Positions 1 to 5,225 of a DNA stretch of 5,225 bases are shown here, piece by piece (within the stretch, counting starts at the first letter, position 1; each line of letters opens with the position of its first letter). Below the pieces are notes generated by a model that did not search any database, was not told the DNA's origin, and saw only the letters and a list, made by a program, of their open reading frames with translations. Origin of the DNA: Ruminococcus sp. (GTDB lineage Bacteria > Bacillota > Clostridia > Oscillospirales > Ruminococcaceae); the NCBI GenBank assembly GCA_017622635.1, contig JAGAQS010000173.1:1-5225 (forward strand), in the 5' to 3' direction. The position numbers were made by a program, and so were the translations under genes.

Positions 1-342
1 ATCTATATCTACAGTCTGACCCTCAACCGCAACAACCCTTTTCACAAGAGTTTTCCTTAGACCCTTTCCGACATCAAGACTTCCGTCGTCGTTAAGCGTA
101 ACGGAATCGGCGGCGTATATAATCACAATATCGCCCTGTTTTGCGGAATTGTACCATACGGTAGTAATAAGACGGTCATCGGGCATGAGTGTATTTTTCA
201 TAGATTCGCCGTTAACGGTTGCAACATGGAAAACATATGTAAAAACAAGCGTAACCACAAAAAGTGCGATAAACGCCGTTTCAATAAATGAAACAATATC
301 TTTTAAAATTCCCTTAAAAAATTTATTTGATTTATCATTCAT
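1..342 (-). CDS. lepB: Type I signal peptidase, second tandem copy (3' end missing)
   Basis: Membrane-anchored serine protease that would cleave signal peptides from exported preproteins on the outer face of the cytoplasmic membrane. My translation gives 114 residues from the ATG at 340-342, and the frame stays open to the window edge, so the C-terminal half including the GDNRxxSxDSR box is not seen. There is a short polar N-terminus (1-20), one hydrophobic segment (about 22-38), the nucleophile motif NGESMKNTL with Ser47, a QGDIVII strand, and the KRVVAVEGQTVDI box with general base Lys101. The start overlaps the stop of the upstream signal peptidase by 8 bp and has only a weak purine-rich site (GCAGAG), which suggests translational coupling. 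It aligns without gaps to its neighbour from the membrane segment to the GDIV strand but is clearly divergent, so this is an old tandem duplication. The family call is secure; completeness is unknown. Confidence 0.93.
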   Translation of the reverse strand, partial: MNDKSNKFFKGILKDIVSFIETAFIALFVVTLVFTYVFHVATVNGESMKNTLMPDDRLITTVWYNSAKQGDIVIIYAADSVTLNDDGSLDVGKGLRKTLVKRVVAVEGQTVDID

Positions 343-985
343 TGCTCTGCTTATATGAATTACCGAGATATCTGAAGTCACTCAACGGTGCATATCTTAT
401 AAAAGCCTTTCCGTAAATCTGTTCTTTCTTTATAAGACCGATATCGGGGTTACGGCTGTCGGAAGAACCGTTTCTGTTATCACCCATTACAAAGAAATAT
501 CCGTCAGGAACAGTTATCGGATAGTCAAAAGCACCGCCGTTTCTGAGTTTTTCTTTTATATAAGGTTCGTCGAGTGTTTTTCCGTCAACAATAACGTCTC
601 CCGTTTCAGGAATTATGTCAACCGTCTGACCGCCTGTTGCGATAACACGTTTTATAATACATTCCTTGAGTGAAGAACCGTCAATATTTCTTTCAACGAT
701 ATTGTTGTTTTCGTCAAGAAGATATGCCATGTCATTATTTATAACAACTATATCACCGTATGACAAATCACCGTATACAGTAGTCATAAAAATTCTGTCA
801 TTATCCTGAAGTGTATTTGTCATTGAAGTTCCCACAACGTTTACAGGGTGCAGAATATAAGTAAAAATCATTACAATGACAAAAACCGTGATTAAGGTAG
901 ATTCAATGATTTCCACGATATCACCGAGAAGTTTGTTTCCTGATTTATTTGTTTCGTTTGAATTTGTTTCAACATTTTCTTCCAT
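335..985 (-). CDS. lepB: Type I signal peptidase, first tandem copy
   Basis: Complete 216-residue signal peptidase I, which removes N-terminal signal peptides from secreted proteins, and of a size usual for Gram-positive Sip/LepB enzymes. In order: an Asn/Glu-rich cytoplasmic tail (1-18); a single membrane segment (about 29-45); VVGTSMTNTL with catalytic Ser54; YGDIVVI (76-82); the IIKRVIATGGQTVDI box with catalytic Lys112; and the MGDNRNGSSDSR box (167-178) near the C-terminus. A stretch at about 84-107, rich in Asn, Asp and Glu, lies between the GDIVV strand and the Lys box. The ATG is preceded by GAGGTG five bases upstream. The gene sits just downstream of the rplS terminator, the rplS-lepB order being common in Firmicutes. 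No convincing separate promoter is seen in the 31-base gap, so expression may depend partly on terminator read-through. Its stop overlaps the next signal peptidase start. Confidence 0.97.
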   Translation of the reverse strand: MEENVETNSNETNKSGNKLLGDIVEIIESTLITVFVIVMIFTYILHPVNVVGTSMTNTLQDNDRIFMTTVYGDLSYGDIVVINNDMAYLLDENNNIVERNIDGSSLKECIIKRVIATGGQTVDIIPETGDVIVDGKTLDEPYIKEKLRNGGAFDYPITVPDGYFFVMGDNRNGSSDSRNPDIGLIKKEQIYGKAFIRYAPLSDFRYLGNSYKQSNE

Positions 986-1012
986 AGTGACACCTCACAA
1001 TATTATATTAGC

Positions 1013-1035
1013 AAAAAAGGGACTTCAAGTCCCTT
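1013..1035 (-). terminator. Intrinsic terminator after rplS
   Basis: Read on the minus strand, a perfect 8-bp stem (AAGGGACT pairing with AGTCCCTT, arms 1028-1035 and 1017-1024) with a 3-nt TGA loop runs straight into a T tract (1013-1018, two Ts shared with the stem). This is a textbook Rho-independent terminator for transcripts coming from rplS. Only 27 bases separate it from the lepB start, so it should partly insulate or attenuate lepB. Confidence 0.88.
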
Positions 1036-1040
1036 GCGGA

Positions 1041-1083
1041 GATAGACGGGACAGGCAGAATGAACTGCCTGAACCCAGTCATC
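1041..1083 (-). other. Long imperfect hairpin in the rplS 3' untranslated region
   Basis: Six bases past the rplS stop, the transcript can fold into a stem of about 16 bp: GAU/AUC, GAC/GUC, GGG/CCC and CAGGCAG/CUGCCUG, separated by small bulges and closed by a UUCAUU loop (1059-1064). It has no T tract of its own and is followed five bases later by the terminator hairpin. The pairing is seen directly. A role as 3' end stabiliser or RNase processing site is inference. Confidence 0.6.
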
Positions 1084-1089
1084 AGCCTT

Positions 1090-1434
1090 TTAGCGTATCT
1101 GTTCCTTAACCTTTGCAGCCTTGCCAACTCTGTCTCTGAGGTAGTAGAGCTTAGCTCTGCGGACTTTACCGTATCTTACTACTTCTACCTTGCTGACAGC
1201 AGGTGAATGAACGGGGAAAACTCTCTCAATACCGCAGCCGTGTGCAACACGTCTTACAGTGAAAGTCTCACTGATACCGCCGTGTTTCTTGGCAATAACA
1301 GTGCCTTCAAAAATCTGAATACGGCTCTTGTCGCCTTCCTTAATCTGTACGTGAACCTTTACAGTATCACCTACACTAAATTCAGGAACGTTTTCCTTCA
1401 TGCTTGAGTTGCTGATTAACTTGAGTGCATCCAT
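1090..1434 (-). CDS. rplS: Ribosomal protein L19 (bL19)
   Basis: A 114-residue protein of the large ribosomal subunit, located at the 30S-50S interface. The length matches the family (about 110-120). Family landmarks are the [26 protein letters not shown] strand region (about 19-44), the SETFTVRR and [11 protein letters not shown] segments, and the highly conserved basic stretch [24 protein letters not shown] near the C-terminus. Many bacteria have ISYGVGVERVFP where this protein has [12 protein letters not shown], a mild variation. The ATG has a perfect AGGAGG (1443-1448) eight bases upstream, fitting a highly expressed gene. It has its own promoter and a structured leader upstream, and is followed by two hairpins. 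In many bacteria rplS is the last gene of rpsP-rimM-trmD-rplS. Here those genes are absent and rplS follows a radical SAM/DUF2344 pair. Confidence 0.98.
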   Translation of the reverse strand: MDALKLISNSSMKENVPEFSVGDTVKVHVQIKEGDKSRIQIFEGTVIAKKHGGISETFTVRRVAHGCGIERVFPVHSPAVSKVEVVRYGKVRRAKLYYLRDRVGKAAKVKEQIR

Positions 1435-1552
1435 TTTAATTTCCTCCTAAAATTTTTCGGACATTCTTGTTATGGACAACAGCGGACTGTCCGGTTTAAT
1501 GTCTTACGGCATTAACTCCCGTCAGCCAGAAATGCCGACGGATTTCAAATGC
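1435..1552 (-). promoter_or_regulatory. Structured 5' leader of rplS, candidate L19 autoregulatory leader
   Basis: About 118 nt lie between the predicted transcription start and the rplS ATG, with several good stems on the minus-strand RNA. Stem 1 is CCGUCGGC with GCUGACGG (1534-1541 and 1519-1526; 8 bp with one G-U; 7-nt loop). Competing with it is CGGCAUU with AAUGCCG (1531-1537 and 1507-1513, 7 bp), which itself competes with UUAAUG/CAUUAA (1510-1515 and 1496-1501). Nearer the start codon, UGUCCG at 1458-1463 can pair with CGGACA at 1488-1493, which can instead pair with UGUCC at 1474-1478. Ribosomal protein leaders, including ones for L19, are known in Firmicutes. Whether this one belongs to a described family cannot be settled here. 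It contains AGGAGG at 1443-1448. Confidence 0.55.
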
Positions 1553-1558
1553 TTTTAT

Positions 1559-1587
1559 ATCATATCACACTTTGAAAAAAAATGCAA
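1559..1587 (-). promoter_or_regulatory. Promoter of rplS (extended -10)
   Basis: On the minus strand, TTGCAT (1582-1587) and TATGAT (1559-1564, five of six to consensus) are separated by exactly 17 bp, and a TGA triplet precedes the -10 (1565-1567), giving an extended -10 that can offset the weak -35. The spacer starts with a run of Ts. The start site is expected near 1552. A 6-bp inverted repeat, ACACTT/AAGTGT (1586-1591 and 1567-1572), flanks the spacer and -35 and could be an operator or chance. Confidence 0.75.
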
Positions 1588-1593
1588 GTGTTT

Positions 1594-2247
1594 TCATGAA
1601 AAAATTTCATTATTTTCGCAAAAAATTCCCGTACGCCTGATTTTTGCCGTTTCAAAAGACATATCCGACGCATTTTTCAGTGCCTCAAAAAACAGAGACG
1701 GATTATAATTTGTCTGTGTTCCTGCGGGCAGTCGCATAACCATATCAACGGACTTTTCTGCGATTTTACATGAAATTATTTTCATATCGGGTTTAATGTC
1801 AACTGTTTTAACGCCTTTTTTTGTCTTTTTTTCAATAAGAATCTGTTCCTGATTTATGAGATTTTCTATATCGTTCATAAGTAAATCGGGGTTATCGGAA
1901 ACAAGACTGAAACTATATTCGGCGTTTGTTATCGCTGTTACCTTGCGTTTCTGTTCCGCAACGGAAATAATTTTCATACCGTATGGCATAACCGCATTGA
2001 GACGGTCACGCACTTCATTCGTCGGTATATCTTCATTTAAATTGAAATCAAGTATTTCACAGTCACTTTCGTAACCCAGTGACAAAGCAAGTGCAAAAGA
2101 AAAATAGGGGTGCGAATGGAATCCCTCCGTGTACCATATGGGAAGCCCCGAACGCCTGAAAGTACGGAGCATACAGCGGTTAAGGTCAAGGTGCGAGATA
2201 TATTTCGCACGGTCTTTTTTACTGAATACTGCTCTTAATCTAATCAA
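1594..2247 (-). CDS. DUF2344 / TIGR03936-type radical SAM-linked protein
   Basis: A 217-residue protein of unknown biochemical role, recognised by the family N-terminus: RLRAVFSKKDRAKYISHLD (3-21), LRTFRRSGLPIWYTEGFHSHP (27-47) and the ALSLGYESD segment (54-62). These correspond to the usual pattern of Leu-Asp, a double-Arg helix and a GF-x-PHP-like motif. A KGVKTVDIKP stretch (144-153) and a C-terminal KIRRTGIF (202-209) are also typical. Members are nearly always encoded next to, or fused with, the radical SAM protein found directly upstream here. The start is TTG at 2245-2247: AGGGGG lies eight bases upstream (2256-2261), the reading frame overlaps the radical SAM stop by 8 bp (TTGATTAG), and the next in-frame ATG is codon 26, which would remove the conserved N-terminus. 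The nearby ATG at the end of the upstream gene meets a stop after two codons. No terminator is evident after the stop. Confidence 0.88.
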   Translation of the reverse strand: MIRLRAVFSKKDRAKYISHLDLNRCMLRTFRRSGLPIWYTEGFHSHPYFSFALALSLGYESDCEILDFNLNEDIPTNEVRDRLNAVMPYGMKIISVAEQKRKVTAITNAEYSFSLVSDNPDLLMNDIENLINQEQILIEKKTKKGVKTVDIKPDMKIISCKIAEKSVDMVMRLPAGTQTNYNPSLFFEALKNASDMSFETAKIRRTGIFCENNEIFS

Positions 2248-4081
2248 AACATCTTCCCCCTATCTCCCTGTTTACGCCACAGCCCGAACATTTAAGACGG
2301 CAATGCGGTGTAGTAACGGCTTTGTGTGCGTTTTTGTTTTCACGGACAAAAAATTCATGCGAAACATAATAATCAAGGTGTCCCCATGGTAATATTTCGT
2401 CGTATGATATTCTTCTGTTTGCATAGAATGACGGGTCAATTCCACATTCTTCAAAAGCTTCAAGCCATTTGTCAAAATGGAAATATTCGCCCCAGCTGTC
2501 AAATTTACAGCCTTTTTTCCATGCAGTGTAAACAACATCACATAAACGGCGGTCACCCTTTGCAAGAACAGCTTCGAGAATACTTACATTTGCATCATGA
2601 TAGCTTACTTTTACACGTTTCTTATTGACGGAATCAAGAAGAAGTTTCTGTTTGTGTTCAATCATTTCCCTTGTGTCCTGCGGTTCAAACTGGAAAGGCG
2701 TGAACGGTTTCGGAACAAAAGTCGCACAGCTTATGGAAATCTGCACGCCCCTGCCTTTCGGACGGTTTTCCATAGTGTAGAACAAGTCAATTATACGCTG
2801 TGCAAGTTCCGCAATACCTATAATATCCTCATCTGTTTCTGTAGGAAGTCCCATCATGAAATAAAGTTTAACAGAAGAATATCCGCCCCCAAACGCAATA
2901 CGGCAGGTATTCATTATTTCTTCTTCACTGACATTCTTGTTTATAACGTCACGCAGACGCTGAGTACTTGCTTCGGGTGCAAAGGTAAGACCCGACTTTC
3001 TCATTTTCTTGATTTTTTCAAGAAGTTCTTCCGAACAGTTGTCCACTCTGAGAGACGGCAACGAAAGATTGATTTTTTCGTCTTCCGTATAAATAAGAAG
3101 TTCTGAAAGCATGGGGGCTATTTCCGAATGGTCACTTGTACTGAGTGAGGCAAGCGAAACTTCGTCATAACCTGTATTTTCACACAGGCACTTTGTCTGT
3201 TCCACAATAGTACCGGCGTGTTTTTCACGTAAAGGACGGTAAATAAATCCTGCCTGACAGAAACGACAACCACGCAGACAACCTCTGAGTACTTCCACTG
3301 ATACACGGTCGTGTACTATTTCGGTAAACGGTACAACAAAGTTGTCGGGATAATATACCTTATCAAAATCCTTTATTATACGCTTTCTGACTGTCGGCGG
3401 AGCATCGTCCGTAACTTCAAGGCGTTCAACCGTGCCGTCGCCCTTATAGTGAAACTTATAAAATTCGGGGACGTAAATTCCCTCTATCTGACAGGCTTTC
3501 CGTAAAAATTCCTTTCTTGACGCACCCTGTTTTTTCATTTCATAATACAAGTCCATAAGTTCAAGGTTTACTTCCTCTCCCTCACCTAAAATAAACAGGT
3601 CAAAGAAATCCGCAAGCGGTTCAGGGTTACAGACACAAGGTCCTCCCGCAACAACTATCTGTGTGAGTTCTTCCGTGCGGTCACGGGCAAATATCGGTAT
3701 CCCTGCCAAATCAAGCATATTGAGAACATTTGTGTATGAAAGTTCATACTGCATTGTAAAACCTATAAAATCAAAGTCTTTTATCGGGTCAAGACTTTCA
3801 AGTGCATACAGCGGAATGTCATTTTCACGCATTATGTTTTCAAAGTCCTCAGACGGTGCAAAACACCTCTCACACCAGTAATTTTCCCTTTCATTCGTAA
3901 GAGAATACAATATTTTCATGCCCAGATGTGACATACCTATGTCATAGGTATCAGGAAAACAGAACGCAAAACGAACGTCTACCTTTGATTTGTCTTTTAC
4001 AACACTGCCCACTTCACCGCCTATATATCTCGACGGTTTCTGAATTTCAAGCAGGTGTTTTTCTATTTTTTCCCTTAACAT
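2240..4081 (-). CDS. B12-binding-type radical SAM protein (TIGR03960 family)
   Basis: A 613-residue uncharacterised radical SAM enzyme. The N-terminal part (about 35-175) resembles the cobalamin-binding-like domain of this class, with FPDTYDIGMSHLGMKILY, GGPCVCNPEPLADFFD and FILGEGEE. The radical SAM core (about 255-480) carries CLRGCRFC, with Cys268, Cys272 and Cys275 as the 4Fe-4S ligands, then LSTSDHSEI, LTFAPEASTQRLRDVINK, VKLYFMMGLPTETDEDI and ISCATFVPKPFTPFQ. The C-terminus has a second CX3CX2C cluster (Cys594, Cys598, Cys601) plus Cys611. I see no B12 DxHxxG motif in the N-terminal region, so cofactor binding is unproven. The ATG abuts the upstream TAA, with GGAGG five bases away (4087-4091), and the 3' end overlaps the DUF2344 partner by 8 bp. 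The pair is often found near rng and rplU-rpmA; here it is followed by the rplS region instead. Substrate unknown, possibly RNA or ribosome related (inference from neighbourhoods only). Confidence 0.92.
   Translation of the reverse strand: MLREKIEKHLLEIQKPSRYIGGEVGSVVKDKSKVDVRFAFCFPDTYDIGMSHLGMKILYSLTNERENYWCERCFAPSEDFENIMRENDIPLYALESLDPIKDFDFIGFTMQYELSYTNVLNMLDLAGIPIFARDRTEELTQIVVAGGPCVCNPEPLADFFDLFILGEGEEVNLELMDLYYEMKKQGASRKEFLRKACQIEGIYVPEFYKFHYKGDGTVERLEVTDDAPPTVRKRIIKDFDKVYYPDNFVVPFTEIVHDRVSVEVLRGCLRGCRFCQAGFIYRPLREKHAGTIVEQTKCLCENTGYDEVSLASLSTSDHSEIAPMLSELLIYTEDEKINLSLPSLRVDNCSEELLEKIKKMRKSGLTFAPEASTQRLRDVINKNVSEEEIMNTCRIAFGGGYSSVKLYFMMGLPTETDEDIIGIAELAQRIIDLFYTMENRPKGRGVQISISCATFVPKPFTPFQFEPQDTREMIEHKQKLLLDSVNKKRVKVSYHDANVSILEAVLAKGDRRLCDVVYTAWKKGCKFDSWGEYFHFDKWLEAFEECGIDPSFYANRRISYDEILPWGHLDYYVSHEFFVRENKNAHKAVTTPHCRLKCSGCGVNREIGGRCFD
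2256..2261 (-). promoter_or_regulatory. Ribosome binding site supporting the TTG start of the DUF2344 gene
   Basis: AGGGGG lies inside the last codons of the radical SAM gene, eight bases before the TTG at 2245-2247. It fixes the unusual start and implies that the two proteins are made in a coupled manner. Confidence 0.65.
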
Positions 4082-4663
4082 TTATTCCTCCATACAAAGT
4101 ATTTTCATTATCTCACTGCTGACGGTATATTCTTTTTCGTGCGGAAGTTTTTCGGCAGTAAGAATGTTTCTGTCCCTCAGACTTTTCAGGTATTTTACAT
4201 GGTCTGTAATATCAGTTATCTTTACTATCCAGTCATTTATATAACGGTCAACCATTTTCCCACGAAGTCCGAGCTGAATCGCTCTTATCGGCTGTGGGTT
4301 GCCGTAAATATCACGGTCGGGGTCAAACTGACATCTTACATCTGATTCGGAAACTTTTTTCTTCCACTCATCATATGAAATACCCGTACTCTCATGATAT
4401 GACGAAATAACCGCATTTTTCAGAATTTCTTCAAAGCCCTCTCTTGTGATGTCAATTGCAAGTATATGCTCCTGATTTTCCTTTTCCGCCCAGCCTGCAC
4501 GGTACATCATCCAGAGAAAAGACGGTTTAATCCACGTCATACGCTCTCTTTTGAACGACTTCCCGAATGTTCCGAGTTTAACGGCTTCACGTGCTATCTG
4601 CTCGTTGAAAGCCTGATAGACACGTATTGTCTTGTCATTGTAGACTGCGTTTATATTTTTCAT
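4082..4663 (-). CDS. DUF4291 family protein
   Basis: A 193-residue soluble protein with no signal peptide or membrane segment and no assigned function. I recognise the DUF4291 pattern: NAVYNDKTIRVYQAFNEQIA at the N-terminus (5-24), RMTWIKPSFLWMMYRAGWA (41-59), ILAIDITREGFEEIL (67-81), VRCQFDPDRD (109-118), PIRAIQLGLRG (125-135) and DWIVKITDIT (144-153). The length is typical of the family. The ATG overlaps the cdd stop as ATGA, with GGAG eight bases upstream, and the TAA directly abuts the radical SAM start. It is therefore embedded in the operon rather than a separate cassette, and its base composition is like its neighbours. The many conserved Trp, Arg and Asp residues suggest an enzyme or nucleotide/nucleic-acid binder, but that is only an impression; I do not assign a reaction. 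Confidence 0.85.
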   Translation of the reverse strand: MKNINAVYNDKTIRVYQAFNEQIAREAVKLGTFGKSFKRERMTWIKPSFLWMMYRAGWAEKENQEHILAIDITREGFEEILKNAVISSYHESTGISYDEWKKKVSESDVRCQFDPDRDIYGNPQPIRAIQLGLRGKMVDRYINDWIVKITDITDHVKYLKSLRDRNILTAEKLPHEKEYTVSSEIMKILCMEE

Positions 4664-5052
4664 AGAATATTCTCCGCACCGAATTTTTTCGGCATAAAAT
4701 CGGAAAGTCTGTAAACTCCGTCTGAAAGCACAATCATAAAGTCGCCGTCACAAAATTCTGAAAGAACCTGCAAACAAGCACCGCACGGTATACACGGTTT
4801 TGAAAAATCACCGTCCGAACTTCCTGCAACGGCAATTGCCTTAAAGTCCCTGAATCCTGAAGAAACAGCCTTGAACACCGCTGTACGTTCGGCACACATA
4901 GTCATTGAATAAGACGCATTTTCTATATTACAGCCTGTGAAAATCTGTCCGTCCTTAGTGAGAAGAACCGCACCCACTTTGAAATTACTGTAAGGTGCAT
5001 AGGCTTTTTCGGCAGATTTTACCGCCATTTCAAAAAAATCCTTATTTGTCAT
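4660..5052 (-). CDS. cdd: Cytidine deaminase
   Basis: Zinc-dependent hydrolase converting cytidine and deoxycytidine to uridine and deoxyuridine in pyrimidine salvage; cytosolic, and in this short form normally a homotetramer. The 130-residue length matches the homotetrameric class. Visible features are APYSNFKVGAVLLTKDG (19-35), the substrate-binding GCNIENASY (40-48), the catalytic CAERTA (53-58) with zinc ligand Cys53 and proton shuttle Glu55, and PCGACLQVLSEF (89-100) with zinc ligands Cys90 and Cys93. Most family members read PCGACRQ, so Leu94 replaces the usual Arg. An additional Cys87 sits just before the zinc motif. The start is the ATG at 5050-5052 with GGTGAT a few bases upstream; the stop overlaps the DUF4291 start by 4 bp. 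In many Firmicutes cdd lies near era; it does not appear to here. Confidence 0.97.
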   Translation of the reverse strand: MTNKDFFEMAVKSAEKAYAPYSNFKVGAVLLTKDGQIFTGCNIENASYSMTMCAERTAVFKAVSSGFRDFKAIAVAGSSDGDFSKPCIPCGACLQVLSEFCDGDFMIVLSDGVYRLSDFMPKKFGAENIL

Positions 5053-5062
5053 AATATCACCG

Positions 5063-5225
5063 TCAATTCTTTCTTACTTTATGCTTTTTGCCGTCGGGGG
5101 TCATGATATATGTATTTTCAAGCTGTGCGGAAAGATTTCCGACAACCGACTGTCTGTATTCGTTTCGGAGTGCCGTCTGTTCTGCCTTTTCCTCTGCCGT
5201 AAGACCCTCAGCCTTTGATTTTCTC
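5063..5225 (-). CDS. DUF896 / YnzC-like small protein (5' end missing)
   Basis: This reading frame ends with TGA at 5063-5065 and is open to the right edge, giving the last 53 residues by my translation. The segment RKSKAEGLTAEEKAEQTALR, followed by NEYRQSVVGNLSAQLENTYI and a basic Lys/Arg-rich tail ending HKVRKN, matches the DUF896 (UPF0291, YnzC) family of about 60-80 residue proteins that fold as a short helical hairpin. Only the first 10-20 residues should be missing. The role is unknown; in Bacillus subtilis ynzC neighbours the SOS cell division gene yneA, but nothing of that kind is visible here. The stop is ten bases from the cdd ATG, and the cdd ribosome binding site begins in that gap, so the two are probably co-transcribed. 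It is too short and truncated to be detected by simple ORF length cut-offs. Confidence 0.85.
   Translation of the reverse strand, partial: RKSKAEGLTAEEKAEQTALRNEYRQSVVGNLSAQLENTYIMTPDGKKHKVRKN

Noticed and set aside
335..342. A frameshift splitting one signal peptidase into two frames
   Set aside because: Both frames begin with their own membrane anchor and catalytic Ser/Lys boxes, so these are two separate genes, not one broken one.
995..1010. TATAAT (1002-1007) upstream of lepB as a -10 box
   Set aside because: Its start site would fall inside or right at the GAGGTG ribosome binding site (991-996), and the only -35-like element lies in the terminator stem at poor spacing. An overlapping TGCTAATAT alternative is weak too, so no promoter was annotated.
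876..1109. Plus-strand open frame spanning lepB start and the rplS terminator
   Set aside because: It runs through the terminator hairpins, has no recognisable domain, and overlaps well-supported minus-strand genes.
1575..1610. Possible terminator after the DUF2344 gene (ATGAA/TTCAT pairing followed by a run of eight Ts)
   Set aside because: The stem is only about 5 bp, all AT-rich, and overlaps the stop codon. The T run is better explained as promoter spacer.
1472..1708. Plus-strand open frame over the rplS leader and promoter
   Set aside because: The product resembles no family, and the region is better explained by the minus-strand promoter, leader and the DUF2344 3' end.
2272..2565. Alternative minus-strand frame inside the radical SAM gene
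   Set aside because: It is an out-of-frame shadow of the C-terminal coding region and has no ribosome binding site or conserved motif that I can see.
2597..3106. Long plus-strand open frame (169 codons)
   Set aside because: It lies wholly antisense to the radical SAM gene core, its product is a Phe/Lys/Arg-rich string with no family resemblance, and the minus-strand frame carries all the conserved motifs.

Overview
The window reads as ordinary chromosomal DNA from a low-to-mid GC Gram-positive anaerobe, most likely a Clostridia member near Ruminococcus/Oscillospiraceae. This is an inference from the Firmicutes-type small cytidine deaminase, a YnzC/DUF896 protein, the rplS-lepB neighbourhood, strong AGGAGG-type ribosome binding sites and the style of the proteins. 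All seven genes lie on the minus strand, so transcription runs from high to low coordinates. No mobile element, CRISPR array, tRNA or rRNA is visible.

Layout in transcription order: (1) the 3' end of a DUF896 (YnzC-like) gene, cut by the right edge; (2) cdd, cytidine deaminase; (3) a DUF4291 protein of unknown function; (4) a 613-residue B12-binding-type radical SAM protein; (5) its usual partner, a DUF2344 'radical SAM-linked' protein that starts with TTG. These five are tightly packed (gap of 10, overlap of 4, abutting, overlap of 8) and look like one translationally coupled operon. A 159-bp intergenic region follows. It holds a good extended -10 promoter and a roughly 118-nt leader, rich in mutually exclusive hairpins, upstream of (6) rplS, ribosomal protein L19. 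After rplS come a 16-bp interrupted hairpin and then a clear intrinsic terminator. Last are (7) two type I signal peptidase genes in tandem overlapping by 8 bp, the second cut by the left edge.

Functionally the window mixes pyrimidine salvage (cdd), translation (L19), protein export (two LepB) and an uncharacterised radical SAM/DUF2344 pair. I see no clearly new multi-gene system. The parts most worth a second look are the structured rplS leader, the double hairpin between rplS and lepB, the tandem divergent signal peptidases, and the radical SAM/DUF2344 pair, which here runs into the rplS region rather than into an RNase G gene and has a second C-terminal cysteine cluster.
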